Source: Tolypothrix bouteillei VB521301 (lineage in GTDB: Bacteria; Cyanobacteriota; Cyanobacteriia; Cyanobacteriales; Nostocaceae). From it: a stretch of DNA of 64,000 bases. The notes under the pieces were generated by a model. It ran no database searches and was not told the origin of the DNA. It was given only the letters and a program-made list of their open reading frames with translations. Positions 8,370 to 18,530 of the stretch are shown here, piece after piece. The position numbers and the translations under genes were made by a program. Positions within the stretch are counted from its first letter, which is position 1; every line of letters starts with the position of its first letter. The stretch is from positions 635,599-699,598 of the forward strand of contig NZ_JHEG04000001.1 of NCBI RefSeq assembly GCF_000760695.4. Reading direction: 5' to 3'.

Positions 8370-10400
8370 ATGAAACCCCGAGAACGCGTCCGCAATATTG
8401 GTATTTCTGCCCACATAGATTCTGGTAAAACCACGTTGTCGGAGCGAATTCTATTTTATACTGGCAGAATCCATAATATTGAGGAAGTACGGGGAGGTGG
8501 CAAAGGTGCCATTATGGACTTCATGGAGTTAGAAAAAGAACATGGCATTACTATCACCTCAGCTGCAACCTCCTGTCAGTGGAATGATACCCAAATAAAT
8601 CTTATTGATACACCCGGACACGTGGATTTTACGATAGAAGTTGAACGTGCCTTACGGGTTTTGGATGGGGCAATTATGGTACTTTGTGCTGTCGCGGGTG
8701 TACAGTCACAGTCGATTACGGTAGACCGTCAAATGAAGCGGTATCGAGTTCCGCGTTTGGCGTTTGTCAACAAAATGGATAGGGCTGGTGCAAACCCTTT
8801 TCGTGTTGTGCAAGCAATGCGCGATCGCCTTGGGCTGAATGCGGTGTTACTTCAGCACCCAATTGGTAGTGAAGACCAATTTCACGGAGTCATTGACTTA
8901 GTGGAAATGACTGCAAATTACTATGAGGGTGAAAACGGGGAGAACTGGGTAAAAAATCCAGTTCCTGACACTCTTAAGGGTGAAGCACAACAAGCAAGGG
9001 AAAAAATGCTTGATGCTTTGTCATTGTTCTCAGAATCAATGACAGCCATGTTAGTAGAAGGTGAAGAAGTTCCTAAAGAACTGATTTGGGAGACTATTCG
9101 ACAAGCAACCCTAAGACTGGAACTAGTTCCAGTGCTACTGGGTTCTGCTTTCAAAAACAAAGGAGTGCAAAACTTGTTGGATGCAGTCACCCTTTACCTT
9201 CCTTCTCCTGTAGATAAGTTTGTCGTCGCCCTGAAGCGCACAAATGAACGGAATTCCCAACCTCAGATTCCCATTTATTCCAAACCTGACAGTCCATTGG
9301 TTGCTCTAGCATTCAAGTTAACAGTAGAGTCTTTTGGACAGTTAACCTACACTCGTATTTACTCAGGCACATTAAAGCCCGGTGATACTGTTTACAATCC
9401 CCGAACAGAAAAGCGAGTGCAAATTGGTCGTATGGTGAGGATGCATGCTAACAAACGAGAAGAAGTCAAAGCTGCTGTCGCAGGGGATATTGTTGCTCTG
9501 TTGGGTGTTGACTGCGCCTCTGGAGATACTTTGTGTTCTGAAGAAATGCAAGTTTCTTTGGAAGGAATGTTTATTCCAGAAGCAGTCATGACTCTGGCAA
9601 TTACTCCCAAGAAGCAAGAAGACACAGATCGTCTTGCGAAAGCACTGCACCGTTTCCAACGGGAAGACCCGACATTCCGAGTTAGCGTAGATCCGGAATC
9701 AAATAACACTCTCATTTCTGGTATGGGAGAGCTCCATTTAGAAATTTACGTTGAGCGCATCAAGCGCGAGTACAATGCTGAGGTTTATGTGGGACAGCCT
9801 GCAGTTGCTTACCGAGAAACCATTTTGCAACAAGCTAGTTTCGACTACCGACTCAAAAAACAATCAGGCGGTTCCGGTCAGTTTGCCCATGTCACTGGCA
9901 GAATTGAACCTTCAGACGAACCGTTTGTGTTTGAAAATAAGGTTGTTGGTGGTGCGATTCCTAAGGAATACATTCCTGCTTGTGAAAAAGGTTTCAAAGA
10001 AGCAATGCAATCAGGATTGTTAGAAGGTTATCCCGTAACTGGGGTGAAAGTGGTTTTGGAAGGAGGTTCCTATCACCCTGTTGATTCTTCGGAATTCGCG
10101 TTCCGGTCGGCGGCGCATCAAGCTTTTGAGCAAGCATTTGCCCGAGCAAAGCCTGCTATACTCGAACCCATTATGCTTGTAGAGGTAGAAACACCTAACG
10201 AGTTTGTGGGAAGAGTCCAGGGCGATCTTTCATCCCGTCGTGGTTTGCTATTGGGTTCTGAAACCATGCAAGGCGACTCGGTTATTCGGGCTGAAGTCCC
10301 CTTGGAAAAAATGTTTGGCTATTCTACAGCCTTACGATCGCTGACTTCCGGTATGGCAACTTTTTCAATGGAGTTCGCCTGCTACCGTCGTCAAATTTAA
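8370..10400 (+). CDS. Elongation factor G paralogue, mitochondrial/spirochaete-like type
   Basis: At 676 residues it has all five GTPase motifs: AHIDSGKTT (G1), GITIT (G2), DTPGH (G3), NKMD (G4) and GSAFKN (G5), followed by domains II-V. The G1-G2 segment with [17 protein letters not shown] and the [20 protein letters not shown] stretch reads more like mtEFG1 and the spirochaete-type EF-G than the usual cyanobacterial fusA product. There is no str-operon context (no rpsL, rpsG or tuf), which also argues for a second EF-G. A strong AAGGAAG ribosome site precedes the ATG. GTP-driven translocation or ribosome recycling is the family role; which one applies here is open. Confidence 0.88.
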   Translation: MKPRERVRNIGISAHIDSGKTTLSERILFYTGRIHNIEEVRGGGKGAIMDFMELEKEHGITITSAATSCQWNDTQINLIDTPGHVDFTIEVERALRVLDGAIMVLCAVAGVQSQSITVDRQMKRYRVPRLAFVNKMDRAGANPFRVVQAMRDRLGLNAVLLQHPIGSEDQFHGVIDLVEMTANYYEGENGENWVKNPVPDTLKGEAQQAREKMLDALSLFSESMTAMLVEGEEVPKELIWETIRQATLRLELVPVLLGSAFKNKGVQNLLDAVTLYLPSPVDKFVVALKRTNERNSQPQIPIYSKPDSPLVALAFKLTVESFGQLTYTRIYSGTLKPGDTVYNPRTEKRVQIGRMVRMHANKREEVKAAVAGDIVALLGVDCASGDTLCSEEMQVSLEGMFIPEAVMTLAITPKKQEDTDRLAKALHRFQREDPTFRVSVDPESNNTLISGMGELHLEIYVERIKREYNAEVYVGQPAVAYRETILQQASFDYRLKKQSGGSGQFAHVTGRIEPSDEPFVFENKVVGGAIPKEYIPACEKGFKEAMQSGLLEGYPVTGVKVVLEGGSYHPVDSSEFAFRSAAHQAFEQAFARAKPAILEPIMLVEVETPNEFVGRVQGDLSSRRGLLLGSETMQGDSVIRAEVPLEKMFGYSTALRSLTSGMATFSMEFACYRRQI

Positions 10401-10410
10401 GTTGAACGTA

Positions 10411-10432
10411 GAGACGCGCCATGGCGCGTCTT
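10411..10432. repeat. Palindromic repeat of the GTAGAGAC...GTCTTTAC family
   Basis: A perfect 20-bp palindrome centred on CCATGG lies 11 bp past the EF-G stop and is followed by TTTAC. The same frame with a different but still complementary stem recurs after chlH (60694-60719). It could act as a weak transcription terminator. Confidence 0.65.
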
Positions 10433-11268
10433 TACAAAATTTTTCGGTTACATTATTTTTTCTTTAATTTTTTTTAAAAAAATATAATTAAGTATACAAA
10501 AAAGACTTAGTATAACTTTTGCGATCGCTTTACCTTAAACGCTGAAAAAACTATTAAATTCTTGTTGGTTCAAGCTAATTTACACTCCACCAGTACCCCC
10601 ATAGTAGACTGTGGCAGGTAGCTTTCTGCCATCAATATCCTTTCCTTGATATTGGGCTCCCATTGCAGGTGTAGCCAGGAAAAATACTACACTTAGGAAT
10701 AGCTGTAAAATTTTTATCGTAAGATTGAAGTACGATTTGACGCTGCTATTTTTTTAAGGTAAACACGATTTCTATGTAAGCAACTTTATCAAGAGAGCGA
10801 TCGGCATATATAAAAGAAAACCCAGACATACTTTTACATCTACAGGGAGTTTTAAGTATTATATAGTGTAAGGTATTTCAATTTTCTTCTGCCTGGAGTC
10901 ACAAAAGCGTTTAAGGAAAGCGATTGCCTCCAGCACGCTTCGCGAACGCATTCCCAATGAATATATTGATTCGAGGGTAAGGCTTTAAAGGCTGTTTAGT
11001 ACATCATACGGGACTCAGTTGAGGTAAGTATGAAGTCAGTACAGGCTGACTTAACTTGTATAGCCGCGATTTCAATCCCCCAATGTTTTGTCCAGATAGA
11101 GATGTCCCCGAAGAGATAAGTACCATCCGAACCGCTAAGAACAAGAGTTCCTGTCAAAAATGGGTTGATATTCCAACCGTAGCAGTCAGCGCTTTTGCTC
11201 GTTTTGAAAACCAAATTTGTGCGTTGTACTTGGTAATTTCACTATATCAATGGGAAGAATAAGTTTGT
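10433..11268. other. Long gene-poor stretch upstream of the giant kinase gene
   Basis: AT-rich sequence around 10440-10520, then the broken small secreted-protein gene listed separately (10580-10717), then a short dispersed repeat with GCTTCGCGAACGC (about 10938-10950). Open frames exist at 11056-11262 (+) and 10996-11214 (-), but they overlap each other, show no recognisable domain and are not supported as genes. The kinase promoter must lie in the last few hundred bases. Confidence 0.5.
10580..10717 (-). pseudogene. Remnant of a small secreted-protein gene, start codon lost
   Basis: The frame reads like a signal peptide (KILQLFLSVVFFLATPAMGA) followed by a short mature part beginning QYQGKDIDGRKLPATV and ending in TAA after 45 codons. 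Where ATG is expected (before KILQ) the codon is ATA, and an in-frame TAA lies a few codons further upstream. A point-mutated start in a decaying gene is the simplest reading. Rare ATA initiation cannot be excluded. Confidence 0.4.
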
Positions 11269-14200
11269 ATGGGCAGAAAAAAATTGGATTTGATAGAGGC
11301 AGCTATGGTGAATTTGACTGGTTATTTTATTTCTCAACAAATATACTCAGGTCATAAAACTGTAGTTTATCGAGGGATTAGGGAAGTAGATCGGCAACCA
11401 GTTATTATTAAAAGAATGCGGAGTGAGTATCCTAACTTTAGAGAACTCATACAATTCCGCAATCAGTTCGTCATCACCAAAAATCTTAACTTAGAAGGTG
11501 TAATTAAAACGTATAGTTTGGAACGCTATAAGAACAGCTACGTTTTGGTGATGGAGGATTTTGGGGGTATATCTTTAAAGGATTATGTAAAGAATTATGT
11601 CTGTGACAACCAGCATCCGTGTTATGGGGGGTCTGTTGATGAATTTCTGGAAACTGCGATTCAAATAGTGAGCGCGTTGGAAGGATTGTATCGCTCTCGA
11701 ATCATTCACAAAGATATCAAACCAGCCAACATCCTGATTCATCCGATGACAAAGCAAGTCAAGCTGATTGACTTCAGTATCGCCTCTCTACTGCCAAGAG
11801 AAACTCAAACTCTAACGTGTCCCAATGTGTTAGAGGGGACTTTAGCATATTTATCGCCAGAACAAACCGGACGGATGAATCGCGGGATTGATTACCGCAG
11901 TGATTTTTACTCGTTGGGGGTGACATTGTTTGAAATGCTTACAGGACAATTACCTTTTGCAAGCAATGACGCCATGGAGTTAATTCACGCTCATATTGCC
12001 CAAACTCCACCACTGGTTCATCACATCGCTCCGACAATTTCCCCAACTGTTTCTGCCATCGTCAATAAACTGATGGCAAAAAACGCCGAAGATCGCTATC
12101 AAAGTGCTTTTGGGCTGAGACATGATTTGGAAATGTGCCTCGAGAGCTTGAAACAAACAGGCAAAATTGGTACATTTGAACTAGCAAAACGAGATATATG
12201 CGATCGCTTTCTGATCTCGGAGAAACTTTACGGACGCGACAAGGAAGTCAAAATATTGCTTGAGGCATTTGCACGGGTAGCGCGTCCACAGGCAAAACAA
12301 CTCGCAACAGATGAACTCACAAATACTTTATCAAGAATATCGAATATTGTAATGGTAGCGGGTTTTTCTGGGATTGGGAAAACGGCTGTTGTGAACGAAA
12401 TTCACAAACCCATTGCCAAACAGCAAGGTTACTTTATCAAAGGTAAGTACGAGCAATACAAACGCGACCTTCCCCTCTCAGGATTTGTGCAAGCATTGCA
12501 AGATTTGATGGGGCAAATCCTCTCAGAAAGCGATGCACAATTACAGGTTTGGAAAAATAAAATCATCTCAGTCTTGGGTGAAAATGGTCAAATTCTGATT
12601 GATGTGATTCCAGAACTCGAACAGATTATTGGTCAGCAAGCTCCGGTCTTAGAATTATCAGCAACCGCCGCACAAAACCGCTTTAACTTACTGTTTCAAC
12701 AATTCATCCAAGTGTTTGCAACTGTTGAGCATCCTTTAGTGATATTTTTGGATGACTTGCAGTGGGCAGACCAAGCATCACTGAAATTGATACAGCTATT
12801 AATCACAGAGACACGCTATGTGTTGACGATAGGAGCATACCGAGATAATGAAGTCTCGAGTACACATCCATTGATGCTGACTTTACAAGATGTTAAGACG
12901 AGTATCAAGACAATCACCTTAACACCCCTAAGTCTAAGCAACATCAACGAATTGATTGCCGATACCCTGAGTTGTTCGAGACCACTCGCCCAACCTTTAG
13001 CAGAACTTGTTTATCAAAAAACGCAAGGCAATCCATTCTTTAGCAATCAATTTCTGAAGTTTCTCTACGATGAAGGTTTGATGAGTTTTGACTATCAACT
13101 CGGTACTTGGGAGTGCGATCTGACGGGAGTGAAGATGTTAGCTACGAACGAGGATGTTGTGGAGTTTATGGTCAGACAATTGCAGAAATTGCCTCTAGCC
13201 ACGCAATCGCTCTTGCAATTAGCAGCCTGTATTGGCAACTCTTTTGATTTGGCAACTCTGGCAATTGTCTGCGAACAATCGCTAGGTGAGACATCTGCCG
13301 ATTTGTGGAAAGCGCTAGAGGAAGGATTGGTGATTCCCATAACAGAAGTTTATAAGTTTTATCAAAACGAAGGCGAGTACAATCAACCACTTATAGCAGA
13401 TCGCTCCGCACAATTAACCATAAGCGATGAGCCATTAGCCAACTATAAATTCCTTCACGACCGAGTACAGCAAGCAGCGTATTCGTTAATTCCTCAAGAC
13501 CAAAAACAAGCAACGCACCTGAAAATTGGGCAACTGCTGTTAAGCAAGACGCCAAAATCACAACAAGAAGAGAAAATCTTTGAAATTGTCAATCAATTCA
13601 ATGCAGGTTTAGAATTAATCACTCTTCCAAACGAGCGAGAGAATTTAGCATCATTAAATCTGGTAGCAGGGCAAAAAGCCAAAACGGCCACGGCTTACAC
13701 AAATGCTTACAAACACTTAACGACGGCCATGCAACTTCTGGGAAATCATTCTTGGGAAACTCATTACGAGTTAACCCTCATCTTGCATCAAGAAGCAGCA
13801 GAGGTAGCATACTTGGCGGGCCACTTTGAACAAGTGACACAATTGGCAGATATTGTGTTAGAAAAAGCGGCTGGCGTGCTCGATAAAGTCAAAGTTTATG
13901 AAGTCAAAATTATGACTTTAGGAGCACAAAATCAACCTCGAGAAGCTGTATATACAGCCTTAAGCGTCCTGAAAATGTTGGGACAAGAATTGCCCGTGAA
14001 TCCCAAGAAGTCCGATCTCGAGCAAGCTCAGTTAGAACTCACTGTCAATTTGAAAGAAAAGTCGATTGAAGATTTAATTCATCTACCGGAAATGACGGAC
14101 GTCACGCTCTTAGCAGTTCTACGTATCCTATCACTTATCATCACCTACTCCTATCATGCAGTCCCTGAATTATTGCCACTTATTTTGTTAAAACAGGTCA

Positions 14201-16779
14201 ATTTGTCACTCCAATATGGCAATGCTCCTTTATCAGCTTTTGCATACTTGTGTTATGGGTTAATATTGGGTGGGATAATGGAAGACATAGAGCAAGGATA
14301 TCAATATGGCAAACTGGCTTTAAATTTATGGGCAAAGTTTAATGCCAAAGAAGTGAAAGCTAAAGTGATTCAAACATTTTATGGCATGATCGGGCATTGG
14401 AAAAACCATCCCCGACAAGTTTTATCACCTTTGTTAGAAGCTTATTCTGTAGCTTTAGAAACGGGTGATTTAGAATTTGCCGCTTTTTCTCTTCAAATGC
14501 ATTCTTACACTTCATACTGCATTGGCAGGGAACTCACCCTACTAGAATCCGAAATGGCATCCTACAATCATACCATTCGTCAACTCAAACAAGAGATTTC
14601 GTTAGGCTGCGCTTCCGTGTTTCGACAAATCGTTCTGAATTTACTAGGAAGAACTGACAATCCCTGCCTATTATCTGGTGAATCTTTTGATGAAGAAACA
14701 ATACTGCCACTTTTCCAAAAAAGTAACAATAAATTGGGGTTTTTATTTTTTTATTTCAGCAAACTTCATCTATGTTATCTATTTGGAGAATATCAGCAAG
14801 CTTTAGAATATGCAGCGTTAGTAGAAGACTATTTCAATACTAGCACAGGACAAATCGTCACGGTACTTATCTATTTTTACGATTCACTCTCGCGACTGGC
14901 AATTTACCCTCAAACCCCAGAGCAAGAACAACAGATGATTCTTGAGAAGGTACGTATCAATCAGGAAAAATTACAGAAATGGGCGCATCATGCACCGATG
15001 AATTATCTACACAAATTCTATTTGGTGGAAGCAGAAAGACATCGAGTGCTCAAGCAAAAATCGGAAGCGATCGAGATGTACGATCTCGCTATCTCTCTAG
15101 CTCAGGAGAATGAGTACCTTAATGAAGAAGCTCTCGCTCGGGAATTAGCTGCTCGCTTTTACCTCGAATGGGGGAAACAAAGAGTTGCTCAAGATTATAT
15201 GACCCATGCCTACTATTGCTATGCTCGGTGGAGTGCAAACGCAAAAGTTTCTGACTTAGAAAAACGCTATCCTCATTTACTTGACTCCATTCTACAACCG
15301 GACACAAATCTTCTCAATTCTAGCGATACACTTACAGTGTCCGGTGGAACGACATCATTAATACCCTCAAGTAGTAGCAGTGTTTCCGAACAACTCGATT
15401 TGACGAGTGTGATCGAAGCCTCACAAACTCTAGCAAGCGAAATTGAATTGGACAAGTTACTCGATAAATTGATGCAAGTTGTCATGGAAAACGCCGGAGC
15501 CAAAAAATGTGCTTTGATGTTACCTCATGGCAACAATTTGGTTGTTGAGGCGCTTGCGACCTTTTCCGGGAGCCCAATTATTCTGCAATCAATTCCTGTT
15601 GAGTCTTGTTTGGAAGTTCCCCTTCACCTGATTAACTACGTCAAAAACACGCTCAAAACTTTAGTGATTGATGATGCTGTTGCGGAAAATTCCTTTGTCA
15701 GCGACCCCTACCTCAATCAATACAAACCCAAGAGTCTGTTGTGTACTCCCGTCCTCAATCAAGGAAAGTTAATTGGAATTTTGTACTTAGAGAATTCTCT
15801 GACCACTGGAGCCTTTACCTCCGAGAGATTGCAAGTGCTGAACCTTCTGATTTCCCAAGCCGCCATCTCCCTAGAAAACGCTCGCCTCTATCAAAAATCC
15901 CAAGACCTCTACCTGCAAATGCAAAGCTACGCCGAGCAACTCGAACATTCTCTGAGCGACTTGCAGCAGATGCAACTCCAACTTATTCAAAATGAGAAAA
16001 TGTCTGCTTTGGGGAATTTAGTGGCGGGTGTGGCACACGAAATTAACAACCCTGTGGGCTTTATTGCGAGTAATTTACAACCAACACAAGAATATCTTCG
16101 CGATCTCTTTCACCTGATTGACCTTTATCAAGAAAAATTTCCCCACCCTGGTGCTGAAATTTTAGCTCAACTCGAAGCGATAGATCTCGAATACCTGCGG
16201 GAAGATTTTCCCAAACTGATTGACTCTTTAAAACTGGGAACCGATCGCATTCGCCATATCAGTACTAGCTTGCGGATTTTCTCCCGCGCCGACACTGATA
16301 CCAAAGTCCCTTTTAACATTCATGATGGTCTTGAATGTACCTTGTTGATTCTCAAACACCGTTTAAAAGCCAATGGCAATCGCCCGGAAATTCAAATTCT
16401 TAAAGAATATGGTGAGTTACCATTAGTCAAATGTTTTCCCGGACAACTCAATCAAGTCTTTATGAATCTTTTAGCGAATGCCATTGATGCCATTGAAGAC
16501 TTATCGGTCGCTAAAACAGCTTGTATTCGGATTCAAACTCAATACATCTCAGAAAATAAAAGTGTTCTGATTGGGATTAAAGATAATGGGGTGGGAATCC
16601 CTGAGGAATTGAAAACCAAAATTTTCGACCATCTGTTTACCACAAAAGCTGTTGGCAAAGGGACTGGCTTGGGATTATCAATTGCCCATCAAATTGTTGT
16701 CCAAAAGCACCAAGGGGTTTTAGAAGTCCATTCCGTTCCCGGACAGGGTTCGGAATTTTTGATCGCTCTTCCGGTATAA
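11269..16779 (+). CDS. HstK-type hybrid: Ser/Thr kinase, ATPase, GAF and histidine kinase
   Basis: The 1836-residue protein has, in order: a Ser/Thr kinase (about 15-290; HKDIKPANIL with catalytic Asp149, DFS in place of DFG); an AAA-type ATPase with Walker A GFSGIGKT near 365 and Walker B VIFLDDLQWAD; a long helical TPR-like middle; a GAF domain (about 1375-1540); a coiled coil; and a histidine kinase with ALGNLVAGVAHEINNPVGF (His near 1590) and ATP site DNGVGIPEELK / GKGTGLGLSIAHQI. Cyanobacterial proteins of this plan link the two phosphorylation systems. There is no receiver domain, so a response regulator must be encoded elsewhere. A start at 11305 (MVNLTGYF, preceded by GAGG) matches the family better than 11269. 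Confidence 0.92.
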   Translation: MGRKKLDLIEAAMVNLTGYFISQQIYSGHKTVVYRGIREVDRQPVIIKRMRSEYPNFRELIQFRNQFVITKNLNLEGVIKTYSLERYKNSYVLVMEDFGGISLKDYVKNYVCDNQHPCYGGSVDEFLETAIQIVSALEGLYRSRIIHKDIKPANILIHPMTKQVKLIDFSIASLLPRETQTLTCPNVLEGTLAYLSPEQTGRMNRGIDYRSDFYSLGVTLFEMLTGQLPFASNDAMELIHAHIAQTPPLVHHIAPTISPTVSAIVNKLMAKNAEDRYQSAFGLRHDLEMCLESLKQTGKIGTFELAKRDICDRFLISEKLYGRDKEVKILLEAFARVARPQAKQLATDELTNTLSRISNIVMVAGFSGIGKTAVVNEIHKPIAKQQGYFIKGKYEQYKRDLPLSGFVQALQDLMGQILSESDAQLQVWKNKIISVLGENGQILIDVIPELEQIIGQQAPVLELSATAAQNRFNLLFQQFIQVFATVEHPLVIFLDDLQWADQASLKLIQLLITETRYVLTIGAYRDNEVSSTHPLMLTLQDVKTSIKTITLTPLSLSNINELIADTLSCSRPLAQPLAELVYQKTQGNPFFSNQFLKFLYDEGLMSFDYQLGTWECDLTGVKMLATNEDVVEFMVRQLQKLPLATQSLLQLAACIGNSFDLATLAIVCEQSLGETSADLWKALEEGLVIPITEVYKFYQNEGEYNQPLIADRSAQLTISDEPLANYKFLHDRVQQAAYSLIPQDQKQATHLKIGQLLLSKTPKSQQEEKIFEIVNQFNAGLELITLPNERENLASLNLVAGQKAKTATAYTNAYKHLTTAMQLLGNHSWETHYELTLILHQEAAEVAYLAGHFEQVTQLADIVLEKAAGVLDKVKVYEVKIMTLGAQNQPREAVYTALSVLKMLGQELPVNPKKSDLEQAQLELTVNLKEKSIEDLIHLPEMTDVTLLAVLRILSLIITYSYHAVPELLPLILLKQVNLSLQYGNAPLSAFAYLCYGLILGGIMEDIEQGYQYGKLALNLWAKFNAKEVKAKVIQTFYGMIGHWKNHPRQVLSPLLEAYSVALETGDLEFAAFSLQMHSYTSYCIGRELTLLESEMASYNHTIRQLKQEISLGCASVFRQIVLNLLGRTDNPCLLSGESFDEETILPLFQKSNNKLGFLFFYFSKLHLCYLFGEYQQALEYAALVEDYFNTSTGQIVTVLIYFYDSLSRLAIYPQTPEQEQQMILEKVRINQEKLQKWAHHAPMNYLHKFYLVEAERHRVLKQKSEAIEMYDLAISLAQENEYLNEEALARELAARFYLEWGKQRVAQDYMTHAYYCYARWSANAKVSDLEKRYPHLLDSILQPDTNLLNSSDTLTVSGGTTSLIPSSSSSVSEQLDLTSVIEASQTLASEIELDKLLDKLMQVVMENAGAKKCALMLPHGNNLVVEALATFSGSPIILQSIPVESCLEVPLHLINYVKNTLKTLVIDDAVAENSFVSDPYLNQYKPKSLLCTPVLNQGKLIGILYLENSLTTGAFTSERLQVLNLLISQAAISLENARLYQKSQDLYLQMQSYAEQLEHSLSDLQQMQLQLIQNEKMSALGNLVAGVAHEINNPVGFIASNLQPTQEYLRDLFHLIDLYQEKFPHPGAEILAQLEAIDLEYLREDFPKLIDSLKLGTDRIRHISTSLRIFSRADTDTKVPFNIHDGLECTLLILKHRLKANGNRPEIQILKEYGELPLVKCFPGQLNQVFMNLLANAIDAIEDLSVAKTACIRIQTQYISENKSVLIGIKDNGVGIPEELKTKIFDHLFTTKAVGKGTGLGLSIAHQIVVQKHQGVLEVHSVPGQGSEFLIALPV

Positions 16780-16962
16780 TCCCTTCCATTGCAAGAAAGT
16801 TGCTGATTCTAAGAGTTGTCTGAGAATAAAGTTTTCTCTCATCTAAACGAAATTTGAGATCGTTTATCCTTAGCGCATCCAAAAATTTAAATTAATTGCT
16901 ATTTCTTGAAAAATTTCCTAATTAATGCTGAGGTGGTCATAGGTGATACATTAAAAAACCTA

Positions 16963-17130
16963 GTGACATCTCCTACACTCGTCCTTCGGACTGAGTGTAG
17001 GCTTCCAAGACAATCCGGCTATTGCTTAGGAGGCTCTTGGCTTTAAGAACGGAATGCCCTACCGCTCTGTCTTACAAAGTTTGGCGGTGTCGGTTTCCGT
17101 CCCGCCAACTTTGCGCTATTTTTTATATTT
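16963..17130 (-). ncRNA. Candidate omega-RNA scaffold / right end of the tnpB element
   Basis: Just past the tnpB stop, reading the minus strand, a strong hairpin (CCTACACTC paired with GAGTGTAGG, 16972-17001, with an inner GTCC/GGAC) is followed by GATGTCAC. In IS200/IS605-type elements the 3' part of tnpB and its right end make the guide RNA scaffold, and the bases after the last hairpin form the guide. Here the guide would begin near 16962. The upstream limit is a guess. The assignment rests on position and hairpin only. Confidence 0.5.
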
Positions 17131-18245
17131 ATCGCTGCATTATGGTCGCGGTCAAGACTGCAACCACACTGGCAAGAATGCCAACGTTCATGCAATTTCT
17201 TAGGAACTTTCACGCCACAACTAGAGCAATCTTGAGAAGTGCCAGAAGCATTCACAGCTATCACCAACAAACCAGCATTTTCGGCTTTGTTTGATAGTAT
17301 CGACAGGAAGCTTGACCATCCAGCATCATGCAGAGATGTTGCTAGTCTGGATTTTGAAAGTCCTTTTATATTAAGGTCTTCATGAATAACAACGTCATAT
17401 TTAGACAGTAATTGTTTTGCAGTTTTAAAGTGAAAATCTTTACGCTTGTCAGCAACTTTTTTGTGCCTCTTGCCCAACTGCTTTACAGCTTTGCGTCTAC
17501 GGTTACTGCCTTTTTTGCGTCGTGATACCCGTTTTTGGATAACTCGTAAACGTTTTTGAGACTTGCGATAATGTTGAGGTATTTCTACAGTCTCACCCTC
17601 AGAAGTTGTTAAAAACTCCTTTAAACCCATATCAATACCAGTTATAAATTCTGGATTAATATCTGGTTTGATTTCTGGAACTGTAGAATCTTCAAGGCTG
17701 AGGGTAACGTAATACCCGTCAGCTTTTTTGGTAACTGATACCGTTTTTACCGTGAGTCCATCCGGTATTGGGCGATGCAAAACAAGCTTGATATTTCCTA
17801 GTTTTGGTAGGTTAATCAAATTTCCTTGAATGCAATCATCTTTCATCTGTGGATAAGTAAAAGTCCGGTAACGGTCACGAGACTTAAACCGAGGTCTACC
17901 ACTTTTCTTACCGTTGCTATCCCCACTTAAAAAGCGGTCAAAAGTAACCTTAACTCGCTTGACTACATCTTGCAAAACTTGTGAGTAAATTTCACCGTAG
18001 TGAGGATGAGTCTTTTTGAGCAATGGCAAACTTTTCTTTTGACTGTAATAGTCTGGTTTTTCGCGTAATTCTGGTAGGTGACAAACGAGAGGGCAAGCGT
18101 TAATTGGACAACGATTTTGCTCATACCAATCGAAACGTCGAGCCAACAAATAATTATATTGAGAACAAAGCATAGACAGCCATCTATCTATTTCTATAGC
18201 TTTTTGCTTTGTTGGACGTAACTTGTATTGGTATGAGGTTCTCAT
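17043..18245 (-). CDS. tnpB: TnpB RNA-guided nuclease (IS200/IS605-family OrfB)
   Basis: The 400-residue protein has the OrfB N-terminal helix-turn-helix ([19 protein letters not shown]) and an intact split RuvC nuclease: GIDMGLKEF (first Asp), [10 protein letters not shown] (Glu) and [13 protein letters not shown] (last Asp). A CSSCG...CQCG zinc ribbon lies in between. Family members are RNA-guided DNA endonucleases that help their IS persist. No TnpA (Y1 transposase) gene accompanies it, so this is a solo tnpB locus. The ribosome site AAGGAGGTGATA is an almost full complement of the 16S 3' end. A ribbon-helix-helix gene diverges from it, 60 bp away. Confidence 0.92.
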   Translation of the reverse strand: MRTSYQYKLRPTKQKAIEIDRWLSMLCSQYNYLLARRFDWYEQNRCPINACPLVCHLPELREKPDYYSQKKSLPLLKKTHPHYGEIYSQVLQDVVKRVKVTFDRFLSGDSNGKKSGRPRFKSRDRYRTFTYPQMKDDCIQGNLINLPKLGNIKLVLHRPIPDGLTVKTVSVTKKADGYYVTLSLEDSTVPEIKPDINPEFITGIDMGLKEFLTTSEGETVEIPQHYRKSQKRLRVIQKRVSRRKKGSNRRRKAVKQLGKRHKKVADKRKDFHFKTAKQLLSKYDVVIHEDLNIKGLSKSRLATSLHDAGWSSFLSILSNKAENAGLLVIAVNASGTSQDCSSCGVKVPKKLHERWHSCQCGCSLDRDHNAAINIKNSAKLAGRKPTPPNFVRQSGRAFRS

Positions 18246-18250
18246 TTGTT

Positions 18251-18262
18251 TATCACCTCCTT
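18251..18262 (-). promoter_or_regulatory. Near-perfect Shine-Dalgarno of tnpB
   Basis: On the minus strand AAGGAGGTGATA ends 5 bases before the tnpB ATG. Eleven consecutive bases match the anti-Shine-Dalgarno complement, far more than in neighbouring genes. It fixes ATG 18243-18245 as the start and suggests strong translation once mRNA is made. Confidence 0.75.
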
Positions 18263-18272
18263 GATCCGCCTA

Positions 18273-18295
18273 TGTTAACATAAACGTATTAACAA
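18273..18295. promoter_or_regulatory. Possible operator between tnpB and the RHH gene
   Basis: TTAACA occurs twice in direct orientation (18275-18280 and 18290-18295), the first inside the palindrome TGTTAACA, within the 60-bp divergent gap. Short spaced repeats of this size are usual for ribbon-helix-helix repressors. Binding by the adjacent RHH protein is inferred. Confidence 0.35.
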
Positions 18296-18305
18296 TGGTG
18301 ATACA

Positions 18306-18530
18306 ATGAAAAATAATTCTATAAGAATACGATTATCTGATAGACGTTTAAATAAACTACGTTTATATGCTGCTCAGTCGGACAAAACAATGACTCAAGT
18401 AGTAGAAGAACTTATAGACTCTTTGCCTCAACCAAAAGAAATTGGTGAGCAGCGCGGTCTTGGCGGTTTCCGTCAAGAAGCGACTGCTCACCCGAAGGGC
18501 AATTCCTCATCGACCCCACTCCCGCGTTAA
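18306..18530 (+). CDS. Ribbon-helix-helix (CopG-like) protein divergent from tnpB
   Basis: Residues 5-42 fit an RHH DNA-binding fold: a strand SIRIRLSDRRLNKLRLYAAQ followed by a helix with MTQVVEELIDSL. The fold dimerises and binds short operator repeats. The second half (after about residue 46, GEQRGLGGFRQEATAHPKGN) is translated from a dispersed cyanobacterial nucleotide repeat, so the original C-terminus may have been replaced. It lies 60 bp from and divergent to tnpB, so it probably regulates tnpB or is a partner carried with it. Confidence 0.7.
   Translation: MKNNSIRIRLSDRRLNKLRLYAAQSDKTMTQVVEELIDSLPQPKEIGEQRGLGGFRQEATAHPKGNSSSTPLPR

Noticed and set aside
10996..11262. Two overlapping open frames on opposite strands upstream of the giant kinase
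   Set aside because: Neither has a convincing ribosome site or recognisable fold, and they exclude each other.
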